Source: Elioraea sp. (GTDB lineage Bacteria; Pseudomonadota; Alphaproteobacteria; Acetobacterales; Acetobacteraceae). Taken from it: a DNA stretch of 64,000 nucleotides. Each line of letters starts with the position of its first letter. Position 1 is the stretch's first letter. Made by a program: the position numbers and the translations under genes. Positions 19,687 to 28,474 of this stretch are shown here, one piece after another. The notes below the pieces were generated by a model. It was not told where the DNA came from. It searched no databases and saw only the letters and a list, made by a program, of their open reading frames with translations. The DNA lies in NCBI RefSeq assembly GCF_022842375.1, contig NZ_JALHPR010000006.1:35001-99000 (forward strand), read 5' to 3'.

Positions 19687-20515
19687 GGGCGAGGAGGTCG
19701 CGCGGCGCGCCCGTCCCGTCAAGGGGGGCGTCCTCGTCGGCACGCGGCGGCGTGCGGGCGGCGGCCAGCACATCCACCCCGCCGGCGCCGGCGGCAAGAA
19801 GTGCTGAGGCGCAGGCATTCGCCGTCGCCCCGCTCGTCAGCACGTCATCGACCAGCAGCACGCGCCGGCCGGCGATCCGCGGCACAAGACGCGGGGTGAC
19901 GGCGAACGCACCGGCCAGCACGGCCGCGCGGCGGCGGGCGGAGAGCTCCGCCAGCGGGGCGGTGTTGCGCGTCCGCCTCAGCAGCGTCTGAGCCACGGGG
20001 CGGTCGGCGATGCGCCCAAGACCGGCGGCCAGGAGCCCCGCCTGGTTGTAGCGGCGCGAGACGAGGCGGGCGTGGGCAAGCGGCACGGGGACGATCACGT
20101 CGGCCTCCACCAGCAGCCCGGCACCGGCCGTGGCCATCGCACGGGCCAGGGCGGGGGCAAGGTCGGTGCGGTCGCCGTACTTGAAGGCAAGCAGGACGGG
20201 CTTCGAGGCCTCGTCATAGAGCCAGGCGGCGCGGGCACGGTCGAAGGCGGGCGGCGCATCGAGGCAGGCCTCGCACAGGCCCCCCTCGCCCACGGCGGCG
20301 GCATTGGCGAAGGGAAGCCCGCAGCAATGGCAGTGCGGCGCGCCGATGAAGCGGAAGCGCGGGAAGCAGGCGGCACAGAGCAGCCCCTGCGTCTCGACCG
20401 GTGCCTGGCAGGCGAAGCAGGCAGGCGGCAGCAGCGCATCGGCCGCCCGCCGCAGCACGCCGTGCGCAAGCCTCAGCAACCGAGGACGTGGTTCAGCCGA
20501 ATGGGGCATCGCCAT
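19679..20515 (-). CDS. comF: ComF family phosphoribosyltransferase-like protein
   Basis: 278 residues (276 if the second ATG is used). The N-terminal third carries Cys pairs of a zinc-binding head (CFACQAP, CAACF, HCHCCGLPF, CEACL), followed by a phosphoribosyltransferase fold with the PRPP loop VLLVDDVLTSGATANAC. ComF proteins are needed for DNA uptake in competent bacteria; in Alphaproteobacteria the same family is broadly conserved with an unclear role. The start overlaps the rhodanese gene end by 23 bases. Confidence 0.9.
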   Translation of the reverse strand: MAMPHSAEPRPRLLRLAHGVLRRAADALLPPACFACQAPVETQGLLCAACFPRFRFIGAPHCHCCGLPFANAAAVGEGGLCEACLDAPPAFDRARAAWLYDEASKPVLLAFKYGDRTDLAPALARAMATAGAGLLVEADVIVPVPLAHARLVSRRYNQAGLLAAGLGRIADRPVAQTLLRRTRNTAPLAELSARRRAAVLAGAFAVTPRLVPRIAGRRVLLVDDVLTSGATANACASALLAAGAGGVDVLAAARTPPRADEDAPLDGTGAPRDLLAHG

Positions 20516-22064
20516 CGCGGGCGATTTCCTTCACGAGGTCGATCTCCCACGAGAGATACGCGACCATCGCCGCCTCCACACCCGAATTCCGGTCATACGG
20601 CCTCAGATAGGCGTCGATGCAGGCCTCGTCGGGCGGGTTCGTCCGGTCCGCCGCAAGCGGCAGCCCGGCAGCGGCCCAGACCGCCACGCCTCCCTCGAGC
20701 ACACCGACGCGCGCGGCCGTGAGATCGGCCAGCTCCTCGACCGCCAGTGAAGCGGTGCGATTGTCGTCAGGCGAGGTGACGGCGACGAGCCCCGTCTCGG
20801 GCAGCCGCGCGGCCAGCGCATCGAGCCGGGTGCGCACGCCCCAGAGCGAGCCGGGGATATGCCCGTCACGGAACGCGATGGAGCGCGCGAGGTCCACCAC
20901 CCTGCCCTGCCCGGCGGCAAGCGCCGCATGCACCGCGCGCAGCGGCAGCGCCTCGACCTCCGGCAGAGCCACATCGGGCACCCACGGGCCGGTGACGAGG
21001 GGGGCCACAAGCCCGCCCTCGAGAACGTGGATGTCGCGATGGCCCATCTGCGCGAGCCACTGTGCCGCCATGCGCGCGCGCACGCCGGTGTCGTCGACCA
21101 GCACGATCCGGGCGTTGCGCACCGCGATCCACCCGTCCGTCGCCTGCACGAGCTGCCCGCCGGGGGCGCTGCGGCTGCCGGGGATATGGCTCTCGGCGAA
21201 CTCGGCCGGATCGCGCACGTCGAGGAGGTAGAGGGTGCGGGTGCCGTCCGCCGCCCACGCATCGACCGTCTCGCGATCGACCAGCCCAACCTTGTGCTTC
21301 ACCCGCAGCGCCTCGGCGCGGGCGAGTGCGGTGTCGAGGTCGGGCGGAGTGCCCTCGGGGTAGCGGGCCGTCTCGCCGCGCGCGCAAGCGAACCCCGCGA
21401 GCTCCCAGCCCATCGTGCCGTTGCGCAGCGCGAGCACGCGGTTCGGAATGCCGGCGGAACGAAGGCTCTCCGCACCGAGGATCGAGCGCGTGCGGCCGGC
21501 GCAGTTCACCACCACGAGCGTGTCGGGGTCGGGTACCAGCGAGCCAATGCGGTAGGCGAGCTCGCCGCCAGGCACGTTGATGCCGCCGGGAATGCTCATC
21601 CGCCGGAACTCGTCGAGGGGGCGGCTGTCGAGGATCACCATGCGCTCGCCCCGGTCGGCAAGCGCCTTCAGGTCGGCGGCGTCGATGCTCTCGGTGCCGT
21701 AATGATGCTCGACCCACTCGCCGAACGCCTTGGAGGGAACGTTCACGCCCGAGAACAGCACGTAGCCCGCGGCGTCCCAGGCCGGCGTGCCGCCATCGAG
21801 CACCGCGACGTCGGAGTAGCCCAACGCCGCGAGTTCGCGCGCCGCGCGCTCGGCGAGGCCACGTCCGTCATCAGTGACCACCACGCGGGCGGCGGGGTTC
21901 GGCACCAGCGCGCGCGCAATCAGCGGCAGGCGCGAGAGCGGCAGCGGCGAGGCCCAGAACAGATGCGCCGTGCCGAACTCGCCCTCCTCGCGCGCATCGA
22001 GGATGGCAAGCTCGGCGCGGTCGCTGATCGCTGCCTTCAGCGCCGCGGGAGACACACGTTTCAT
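20493..22064 (-). CDS. Four-domain rhodanese-type sulfurtransferase
   Basis: 523 residues made of four consecutive rhodanese domains (about 1-110, 115-225, 255-365 and 375-480) plus a C-terminal tail of about 40 residues. Only the second domain keeps a catalytic Cys: the loop starts at Cys188 (CAGRTR, 188-193). The corresponding positions read VVTDDGRG in domain 1, VLVDDTGVR in domain 3 and AVTSPDDNR in domain 4. Rhodaneses move sulfane sulfur through a Cys persulfide. The ATG overlaps the stop of the upstream thiol dioxygenase by 4 bases, so the two are made together and probably act on the same sulfur flow. Confidence 0.9.
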   Translation of the reverse strand: MKRVSPAALKAAISDRAELAILDAREEGEFGTAHLFWASPLPLSRLPLIARALVPNPAARVVVTDDGRGLAERAARELAALGYSDVAVLDGGTPAWDAAGYVLFSGVNVPSKAFGEWVEHHYGTESIDAADLKALADRGERMVILDSRPLDEFRRMSIPGGINVPGGELAYRIGSLVPDPDTLVVVNCAGRTRSILGAESLRSAGIPNRVLALRNGTMGWELAGFACARGETARYPEGTPPDLDTALARAEALRVKHKVGLVDRETVDAWAADGTRTLYLLDVRDPAEFAESHIPGSRSAPGGQLVQATDGWIAVRNARIVLVDDTGVRARMAAQWLAQMGHRDIHVLEGGLVAPLVTGPWVPDVALPEVEALPLRAVHAALAAGQGRVVDLARSIAFRDGHIPGSLWGVRTRLDALAARLPETGLVAVTSPDDNRTASLAVEELADLTAARVGVLEGGVAVWAAAGLPLAADRTNPPDEACIDAYLRPYDRNSGVEAAMVAYLSWEIDLVKEIARDGDAPFG

Positions 22065-22660
22065 GACGCGGGGCGGTTCTCGGTCGGCTTCATGAAGTTG
22101 GCGTTGTAGGGAACCGCCTCCCCCGTCGCGGCGTCATAGGCCATCCGCTTGTCGAGCTTCTCGAGCGCGAGCCCGTACATGTGCAGATGCCGCGTCGGCA
22201 CCGTCCCTTGCGTGTGGATGGAGTGGATGTCCTCCGGCATCAGCGCGATGCCCGTGCCGGGTTTGACGACGACCTCGCGCACGATCTCCATGCCGCCGCC
22301 CGTCCTGGGCGCATACACCTTGTTCAACTCCTCGCCATCGACGGCGACGACAACGGCCCAGGTCGTATGGTCATGCGGCTTGGTCTCGTTGCCGGGGTTG
22401 AGCGCGTTGAGGTAGAGCGCGAAGCGCCCGCCTGGGTCCTCGTGCAGCAGGTAGCGGCGGTTGCCCTTCTCGCCCGAGGGCGGCGGCGGGAACTCGGCCG
22501 AGGGGAACAGCGGCTCGTTGGCGGCGAGCGTCTTCAGTTCGTCCATGATCGCGTCGAGCGATGCGCGCGTCACGCCCATGCGGTGCTCGATGCCGCGGAT
22601 GCGGTCGACCGTGGCAGCGACCGCGGCCGCGCGGGATGCGAGGATGGTCGTCTCGTTCAT
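22061..22660 (-). CDS. Cysteine dioxygenase-like (thiol dioxygenase) cupin
   Basis: 199 residues. A cupin fold with the first metal motif in ETKPHDHTTWAVVVAVDGEE and a second with His residues in IHSIHTQGTVPTRHLHMYG, consistent with the 3-His iron centre of cysteine/3-mercaptopropionate dioxygenases, which oxidise a thiol to a sulfinate. Which thiol is used cannot be told. The frame extends upstream, but the ATG at 22658-22660 (MNETTILASR) opens the conserved part. It leads a 4-bp-overlapped pair with the rhodanese gene. Confidence 0.85.
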   Translation of the reverse strand: MNETTILASRAAAVAATVDRIRGIEHRMGVTRASLDAIMDELKTLAANEPLFPSAEFPPPPSGEKGNRRYLLHEDPGGRFALYLNALNPGNETKPHDHTTWAVVVAVDGEELNKVYAPRTGGGMEIVREVVVKPGTGIALMPEDIHSIHTQGTVPTRHLHMYGLALEKLDKRMAYDAATGEAVPYNANFMKPTENRPAS

Positions 22661-22760
22661 GGCGGTTTCTCCCGTGGCTGACGGCAAGCAGGGCTGGTCC
22701 GTCGCGGACGCATCCTGCGCCGGCTTGGCGCGGCGGGGCAACCGGCCCACATGAGCGCGC

Positions 22761-23684
22761 ATGGACAACCCCTTGGCGGTGTTCGACAGGCTGGCCCACA
22801 GGAAACGGCGCGACAGGGCCGCTTCGCTCGTCGATGGCGCGGAGCCGATCCTGGCCGAGGCCGCATCACGCCTGCTTGACCGGCTCGATGACACGACGCG
22901 GCGGTTTTCCCGCGCGCTCGACCTCGGCTCACGCCACGGGCTTCTCGCGCAGGGCTTAAGCGACCGCGGCATCGGCACGGTGGTCGCCGCCGACCTCTCG
23001 CCCGCCATGGCCGCCAGGGCCGGCGCCCGCGGCCTCCCCGTGGTCGCGGCCGACGAGGAGGCGCTGCCCTTCGCCCCCGGCAGCTTCGACCTCATCGTCT
23101 CGAACCTCTCGCTGCACTGGGTGAACGACCTGCCTGGCGCGCTGGTGCAGATCCGCCGCGCGCTCGCACCCGATGGGTTGTTCGTCGCGACACTCTGGGC
23201 CTGGGGCACCCTCGCCCCGGTGCGGGAGGCCTTCCTCGCGGCCGAGGCCACCCATGCCGGCGGGGCCAGCCCGCGCGTCTCGCCCTTCGCTGACCTGCGC
23301 GACTGTGCGGGCCTGCTCCAGCGCGCCGGCTTCGCCCTGCCGGTGGCCGACGCCGAGACGCTGACGGTCGAGTACGCAAGCCCGTTCGGCCTGTTCGCCG
23401 ACCTCCGTGCCCTGGGCGAGACCAATGCGGTGGCCGAGCGCAGCCGCAGGCCACTGCCGCGCGCGGTTCTCTCGGCCGTGGCGGCCGACCTCGGCGGACG
23501 GATGCGGGACGGGCACCTGGCCATCCCCTTCGTGATCGCGACGTTGACCGGCTGGGCCCCGCATGAGAGCCAGCCGAAGCCGCTCGCGCCTGGCTCTGCC
23601 TCCACCCGGCTGGCGACAGCCCTTGGCGTGCCGGAAGTGGGCGCGGGCGAGGCGCCGCTTGCACCGCCGCGCCCGCTGCGTTAG
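22761..23684 (+). CDS. NDUFAF5-like SAM-dependent methyltransferase/hydroxylase
   Basis: 307 residues. The N-terminal FDRLAHRKRRDRAA block, a class I SAM-binding core (ALDLGSRHGLLAQGL, about 55-70), and SNLSLHWVNDLPGAL (about 114-128) resemble the BioC/NDUFAF5 group. The human NDUFAF5 homologue acts in respiratory complex I assembly; alphaproteobacterial members are commonly found beside comF. BioC itself is an alternative but the position relative to comF/grxC favours NDUFAF5. Divergent from the thiol dioxygenase gene, with 100 bases between. Confidence 0.85.
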   Translation: MDNPLAVFDRLAHRKRRDRAASLVDGAEPILAEAASRLLDRLDDTTRRFSRALDLGSRHGLLAQGLSDRGIGTVVAADLSPAMAARAGARGLPVVAADEEALPFAPGSFDLIVSNLSLHWVNDLPGALVQIRRALAPDGLFVATLWAWGTLAPVREAFLAAEATHAGGASPRVSPFADLRDCAGLLQRAGFALPVADAETLTVEYASPFGLFADLRALGETNAVAERSRRPLPRAVLSAVAADLGGRMRDGHLAIPFVIATLTGWAPHESQPKPLAPGSASTRLATALGVPEVGAGEAPLAPPRPLR

Positions 23685-23709
23685 GCCATGCCCGATAGGC
23701 AACAATGAC

Positions 23710-24537
23710 ATGAACCAGCTCGAGCGCGACCCAGGCGGTGCGACGGCCGATGCAAGGCGCATCGTGCTCCACGGCCCCGATGACTTCGCCGGCATGCGCC
23801 GGGCGGGGCAACTCGCCGCGGCCACGCTCGACATGCTCGTTCCCCATGTCCGCCCCGGCGTGACGACGGCGGAGCTCGACCGCCTCTGCCATGACTACAT
23901 CCTCGCCCACGGCGCGGTTCCCGCCCCGCTCGGCTACAGGGGCTTTCCGAAGTCGATCTGCACCTCCGTCAACCACGTCGTCTGCCACGGCATCCCGGGC
24001 GACCGGCGGCTGGAGGAAGGCGACATCATCAACATCGACGTCACCGTCATCCTCGACGGCTGGCACGGCGACACCTCGCGCATGTTCACCGCAGGCCCGC
24101 CGAACCGGCGCGCACAGCTGCTGATGGACGTGACCTACGAGGCGATGCTGCGCGGCATCCGCGCCATCCGCCCGGGGGCGACGCTGGGTGACGTCGGCTG
24201 GGCGATCCAGAGCTACGTGGAGCGGCAGCGCTTCTCGGTGGTGCGCGATTTCTGCGGCCACGGCCTCGGCCGCAGCTTCCACGAGGCGCCGAACGTGCTG
24301 CATTTCGGCCGCCCGGGCGAGGGCCTGGCGCTGCGCGAGGGCATGTTCTTCACGGTCGAGCCGATGGTCAATGCCGGCCGCCCCGAGGTGAAGATCCTCG
24401 ACGATGGCTGGACGGCGGTCACGCGCGACCGCGGCCTTTCGGCGCAGTTCGAGCATTGCGTCGGCGTGACGGCCGGGGGCTGCGAGATCTTCACCCTCTC
24501 GCCCGCCGCGCTGCACAAGCCGCCCTACGGCGCGTGA
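23710..24537 (+). CDS. map: Methionine aminopeptidase, type I
   Basis: 275 residues. All five metal ligands of the pita-bread fold can be seen: the two Asp in INIDVTVILDGWHGDTSRMF, His in GHGLGRSFHEAPNV, Glu in FTVEPMVNAG and Glu in SAQFEHCVGVT. It removes the initiator Met from new proteins. The frame is open upstream into the previous gene, but the ATG at 23710 starts the first plausible N-terminus; the first about 20 residues are not conserved. Its stop overlaps the next gene by 4 bases. Confidence 0.95.
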   Translation: MNQLERDPGGATADARRIVLHGPDDFAGMRRAGQLAAATLDMLVPHVRPGVTTAELDRLCHDYILAHGAVPAPLGYRGFPKSICTSVNHVVCHGIPGDRRLEEGDIINIDVTVILDGWHGDTSRMFTAGPPNRRAQLLMDVTYEAMLRGIRAIRPGATLGDVGWAIQSYVERQRFSVVRDFCGHGLGRSFHEAPNVLHFGRPGEGLALREGMFFTVEPMVNAGRPEVKILDDGWTAVTRDRGLSAQFEHCVGVTAGGCEIFTLSPAALHKPPYGA

Positions 24538-25280
24538 GGTCGCGGAAAGGGTCCGCCAAGGGCCTCGCCGAGGGCAGCGACCTGTTCAGCGCCCCCGACG
24601 CTCCCGCCCCGGAACCGGGCCATCTCGATCATCGCAAGCGCATGCGCGAGCGTCTGTTCGCCGCCGGCCCCGAGGCGCTGGCCGACTATGAGCTGCTCGA
24701 AATGGTGCTGTTCGCCGTGCCGCGCGTCGACACCAAGCCGATCGCCAAGGCGTTGATCGCGAAGTTCGGCAGCTTCGCGTCGGCCATCGCAGCCCCGAAG
24801 GCGGAGCTGATGGCCGTCGAGGGCATGGGCGAGGGAGCGGCGGCGGCGCTGAAGGTGGTGCATGCCGCGTCGCTGCGGCTGCTGAAGGCGGAGCTTCGCG
24901 ACGCGCCCGTGCTCTCCTCCTGGGATGCGCTGATGAACTACCTTCACGCCGCGCTGGCCCGCGAGCCGGTGGAGCAGGTGCGCGCCCTCTATCTCGACAA
25001 CCGCAACCGCCTCGTCGCCGACGAGGTGCATGGCCGCGGCACGATCAACCACACGCCGCTCTATCCGCGCGAGATCGTGCGCCGTGCGCTGGAGCTCCAG
25101 GCCGCGGCGCTGATCCTCGTGCACAACCACCCCTCCGGCGACCCGACGCCGAGCCGCGCCGACATCGACATGACGCGCGAGCTCGTGGCGGCGGCCAAGG
25201 CGCTGGGGCTTGCGCTGCATGACCACGTCATCGTCGGCAACGGCCGCTGGGTGAGCTTCCGCCAGGAAGGGTTGCTGTAG
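24534..25280 (+). CDS. radC: RadC family JAB/MPN protein
   Basis: 248 residues from a GTG that overlaps the map stop (GTGA). The N-terminal helix-hairpin-helix part (LADYELLEMVLFAVPRVDT, then AVEGMGEGAAAALKVV) precedes a C-terminal JAB/MPN domain with the metal-binding motif EVHGRGTINHTPLYPREIV and HNHPSGDPTPSRADID. RadC was once linked to recombinational repair, but the function is now regarded as unknown. Translational coupling to map is clear from the overlap. Confidence 0.92.
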   Translation: MRSRKGSAKGLAEGSDLFSAPDAPAPEPGHLDHRKRMRERLFAAGPEALADYELLEMVLFAVPRVDTKPIAKALIAKFGSFASAIAAPKAELMAVEGMGEGAAAALKVVHAASLRLLKAELRDAPVLSSWDALMNYLHAALAREPVEQVRALYLDNRNRLVADEVHGRGTINHTPLYPREIVRRALELQAAALILVHNHPSGDPTPSRADIDMTRELVAAAKALGLALHDHVIVGNGRWVSFRQEGLL

Positions 25281-25337
25281 CGCCCACGCCTTCGCGTGCT
25301 GTAGTCTCCCGGTTGAACATCTTGGGAAAAAACGCCG

Positions 25338-25790
25338 ATGGCGAAGTGGACCTGCCCGATCGAGGGCTGCGACGTTTGGGTTGGCGCGCCGTCCGTCAGG
25401 CCGGTCCACAAGGCAGCGCTGAACCCCTTTTTCCAGGGCAAGGACCCGCACTGCCCGACGCATTTCGTCGATCTCAGGTACGAGCCCGACCCCGTCCCGC
25501 CGGATCCCGCCAAGGTCGCCAAGCATCCGGGCTACACGCTCAACAAGGAGCTGCTGACGAGCTACAGCATCAAGGACCAGCCGGAACTTCGGAAGGACCT
25601 CTCCAAGCTGATGGGGATCCCCGACAAAGGTCACAAGACTCACGGGAAAAACTTCACGTCGGCGCAGACGATGAAGCAGGTCATCGACAACCTGTTCGCC
25701 ACCACCCAGGGGACGATGCGCGACAGCGCCGCGGAGGCGGTCATCCGCGCGCTAGGATACGATCCACGAACGATGATGATGACGAAGTGA
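25338..25790 (+). CDS. Unknown 150-residue protein with N-terminal Cys/His cluster
   Basis: I do not recognise a family. The N-terminal 45 residues hold CPIEGC (6-11) and HCPTHF (38-43), together a possible zinc site; Lys/Pro-rich and helical regions follow (LNKELLTSYSIKDQPELRKD, then QTMKQVIDNLFATTQGTMRD). No signal peptide or membrane span. Codon choice looks coding-like, though the gene is somewhat less GC-rich than its neighbours. GGGAAAA lies 10 bases before the ATG. It stands alone between radC and the convergent terC, followed by a hairpin. Protein-protein or nucleic-acid binding through the zinc site is only a guess. Confidence 0.7.
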   Translation: MAKWTCPIEGCDVWVGAPSVRPVHKAALNPFFQGKDPHCPTHFVDLRYEPDPVPPDPAKVAKHPGYTLNKELLTSYSIKDQPELRKDLSKLMGIPDKGHKTHGKNFTSAQTMKQVIDNLFATTQGTMRDSAAEAVIRALGYDPRTMMMTK

Positions 25791-25807
25791 GGCTTTCGGC
25801 GGCGGCT

Positions 25808-25841
25808 GGCAGCGGGGACCGGGAACCCCGCGGGCGCTGCC
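25808..25841. terminator. Hairpin between convergent genes before terC
   Basis: GGCAGCG (25808-25814) pairs with CGCTGCC (25835-25841), or alternatively GCGGGG (25812-25817) with CCCCGC (25826-25831). It lies 17 bases after the stop of the unknown protein gene and just downstream of terC on the other strand. There is no T-run. Confidence 0.45.
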
Positions 25842-25869
25842 GATGGCCGACGCCCGACGGCCGATGCTG

Positions 25870-26595
25870 CTACTCCGCGCTGCCCTGGGGGATCGTCCGC
25901 CGCTTCAGCGCGAAATCGTAGACAACGTAGATCGCGATCACGGCAGCGAAGATGCCGATCGGGATCGTCGGATCCGGCGACAGGGCGATGTGGCGCGCCA
26001 CACCCGGCCAGCCTTCCCAGAGCATCTTGAGCGACACGTAGACGATGAGTGCGAGGCCGATCCAGCCGATCCAGCGGTACCGGTCGAGCACCTTGGCGAT
26101 CCAGCTCGCAGCAACGCCCATCAGGATCACGCTGAGCGCGAGGCCGAAGGCCATGATGTAGGGGTGGTCGCGCGAGGCCGCAGCGACGGCGAGAACGTTG
26201 TCGAGGCTCATCGAGACGTCGGCGATGGTGATCTGCCACATCGCCTGCGCAAAGGTTTTCGGCTTGGCCTCGAACCCCTCGGCAGCATGCTCGCTCGTCG
26301 CGACATGCGCCCCGCGCAACTCACCGAACATCTTGTAGCAGACCCAGACGAGCAGCAGCCCGCCGGCGAACACGAGCTCGGCGATGTCGAGGATCAGCAC
26401 CGTGATCAGCGCGAAGAAGATGCGCAGGATCGCGGCGGCGGCGATGCCGAGGATGATCGCCCGGCGACGCTGTTCCGGCGGCAGGCCGGCAGCTGCCATG
26501 CCGACGACCACGGCATTGTCCCCGGCGAGAGCGACGTCGATCAGGATGACCTGCGCGAGCGCCCAGAGCTGTGACGTTGAGAAGGCAAGTTCCAT
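25870..26595 (-). CDS. TerC family integral membrane protein
   Basis: 241 residues with about seven membrane segments. The two conserved acidic membrane motifs of the family are present: ILIDVALAGDNAVVVGMAAA (about 14-33) and ITIADVSMSLDNVLAVAAAS (about 122-141). TerC/YjbE-type proteins are linked to tellurite resistance and to manganese or other metal export; the exact ion is not shown. The ATG at 26593-26595 opens the family N-terminus (MELAFSTSQLWALAQV). Not part of an operon; divergent from purB. Confidence 0.88.
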   Translation of the reverse strand: MELAFSTSQLWALAQVILIDVALAGDNAVVVGMAAAGLPPEQRRRAIILGIAAAAILRIFFALITVLILDIAELVFAGGLLLVWVCYKMFGELRGAHVATSEHAAEGFEAKPKTFAQAMWQITIADVSMSLDNVLAVAAASRDHPYIMAFGLALSVILMGVAASWIAKVLDRYRWIGWIGLALIVYVSLKMLWEGWPGVARHIALSPDPTIPIGIFAAVIAIYVVYDFALKRRTIPQGSAE

Positions 26596-26699
26596 GCGTG
26601 CGCCCGTCACCAAGACCGGCCGCCATACCGTGCGAGCGGCCCGCGCTTGTCAACCCGCGCCGGGCGGCGCACAGAGGCGCCGAAACGACGAGGACGCCG

Positions 26700-28067
26700 A
26701 TGATCCCACGCTACTCACGCCCCGCCATGGCCGCGATCTGGTCACCGGCCAACCGCTACCGGATCTGGTTCGAGATCGAGGCTCTCGTGGCCGAACGCCA
26801 GGGCCAGATGGGCCAGATTCCGGCCGAAGCCGCGCGCATCATCCGCGAGAAGGGCGCACCCGTGATCGCCGCGATCTCGGAGGCCGACATTGCCCGGATT
26901 GATGCGATCGAGGCGGAGGTCCGCCATGACGTGATTGCATTCCTCACCTGGCTCGGCGAAGGCATCGGGCCGGAGGCGCGGTTCATGCACCAGGGGCTGA
27001 CCAGCTCCGACGTGCTCGACACCACCCTCGCCGTCCAGTTCACCGAGGCGCTCGACCTGATCGACCAGGGGCTCGCGCGGGTCTGCGATGCGCTGAAGGC
27101 GCGCGCGCTCGAACATCGCCACACCGTCACGATCGGGCGAAGCCACGGCATCCACGCGGAGCCGACCAGCTTCGGCCTCAAGCTCGCAGGGCACTGGGCC
27201 GAGTTCGCGCGCGGCCGCCGGCGCCTCGCCCAGGCGCGGCGCGAGATCGCCACCTGCGCCATCTCCGGTGCCATCGGCACCTTCGCGCATGTCGATCCCT
27301 CGATCGAGGCCTTCGTCGCGGCCCGACTCGGCCTGGCCGTCGAGCCGGTCTCGACGCAGGTGATCCCGCGTGATCGTCACGCGATGGTGTTCGCGGTGTT
27401 GGCCGTCATTGCCGCGGCGGTCGAGCGGCTGGCCACCGAGGTGCGGCACCTGCAGCGGTCGGAGGTGCGGGAGGCGGAGGAGTTCTTCCACCCGGGCCAG
27501 AAGGGCTCGTCGGCGATGCCGCACAAGCGCAACCCGGTGCTGTCGGAGAACCTCACGGGCCTCGCACGGCTGGTGCGCGGCATGGTGGTGCCGGCACTCG
27601 AGAACGTCACGCTCTGGCACGAGCGCGACATCTCGCATTCATCGGTCGAGCGGGTGATCGGCCCGGACGCCACGATCGCGCTCGACTTCGCGCTGCAACG
27701 CCTCGGCGGCATGATCGAGAAGCTGTTGATCTACCCTGAGCGGATGGCAGCGAATGTCGAAGCGCTCGGCGGCGTCGTGCACTCGGGCGAAGTGCTGCTG
27801 GCGCTCACCCAGGCCGGCATGACGCGCGAGGCGGCCTATGCGGCCGTGCAGCGCAACGCGATGGCTGCGTGGACGCGCCTCGGCACGCCGGAGGGGCGGA
27901 GCTTCCGCGAGACCCTGCTCGCCGACCCCGCGGTGACGGCGCATCTCGACGCCGCGGCGATCGACCGGGCGATGGACCCGATGCTGCATCTCCGCCACGT
28001 CGATGCCACGCTTGCCCGCGTGTTCGGCGACGCCGAGCCTCAGCCCGGCGACGTCGACGGCGGCTGA
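26700..28067 (+). CDS. purB: Adenylosuccinate lyase
   Basis: 455 residues of the fumarase/aspartase superfamily. The signature GSSAMPHKRNP lies around residue 266, with TSSDVLDTT and the catalytic His in IGRSHGIHAEPTSFG (about 140) upstream. It acts twice in purine synthesis (SAICAR to AICAR, adenylosuccinate to AMP). The ATG at 26700 (MIPRYSRPAMAAIW) is the family N-terminus, with AGGA upstream. It leads the purine region but is separated from purC by three other genes. Confidence 0.96.
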   Translation: MIPRYSRPAMAAIWSPANRYRIWFEIEALVAERQGQMGQIPAEAARIIREKGAPVIAAISEADIARIDAIEAEVRHDVIAFLTWLGEGIGPEARFMHQGLTSSDVLDTTLAVQFTEALDLIDQGLARVCDALKARALEHRHTVTIGRSHGIHAEPTSFGLKLAGHWAEFARGRRRLAQARREIATCAISGAIGTFAHVDPSIEAFVAARLGLAVEPVSTQVIPRDRHAMVFAVLAVIAAAVERLATEVRHLQRSEVREAEEFFHPGQKGSSAMPHKRNPVLSENLTGLARLVRGMVVPALENVTLWHERDISHSSVERVIGPDATIALDFALQRLGGMIEKLLIYPERMAANVEALGGVVHSGEVLLALTQAGMTREAAYAAVQRNAMAAWTRLGTPEGRSFRETLLADPAVTAHLDAAAIDRAMDPMLHLRHVDATLARVFGDAEPQPGDVDGG

Positions 28068-28073
28068 GCCGCC

Positions 28074-28412
28074 TCAGGAGGACGAGCTCTCCGACGCGAC
28101 CTGCTTGCGCGCGGCCATCAGGGCGGCGTCGTATTCCACCTTGAGGTCGCTCATGGTCGCTGTCTGCCCGGCGGCGGCAAGGTCGGCCGCGACCTTCTCG
28201 AGAACATCGTCATGGCCAGGCTTGGTGAAGTCGGCGGCGACGACGGTCTTGGCATAGGCTTCCGCATCAGGTCCCGCCTTGCCGAGCTTCGACGCCGCCC
28301 ACAGGCCGAACAGCCGGTTGCGGCGCGCCTGGGCGCGGAACTCCTGCTCCTGGTCGAGCTTGTACTTCGCCTCGAAACCCTTTTCGCGATCAGCGAACGC
28401 ATCGGTGCTCAT
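28074..28412 (-). CDS. DUF1476 protein, probable F1-ATPase inhibitor (zeta) subunit
   Basis: 112 residues, matching the DUF1476 family that is almost restricted to Alphaproteobacteria. The N-terminus FADREKGFEAKYKLDQEQEF and the RNRLFGLWAASKLG helix are diagnostic. In Paracoccus denitrificans this family was shown to be the zeta subunit that inhibits the F1-ATPase, the N-terminal helix being the inhibitory part. The gene is convergent with purB (6 bases apart) and divergent from the NRDE gene. Confidence 0.9.
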   Translation of the reverse strand: MSTDAFADREKGFEAKYKLDQEQEFRAQARRNRLFGLWAASKLGKAGPDAEAYAKTVVAADFTKPGHDDVLEKVAADLAAAGQTATMSDLKVEYDAALMAARKQVASESSSS

Positions 28413-28474
28413 CGGACTTTTCCCCCGCATGATGGGCTTTGCGTCATGCGCGCGGTGTAGCAGAACCGGACCCG

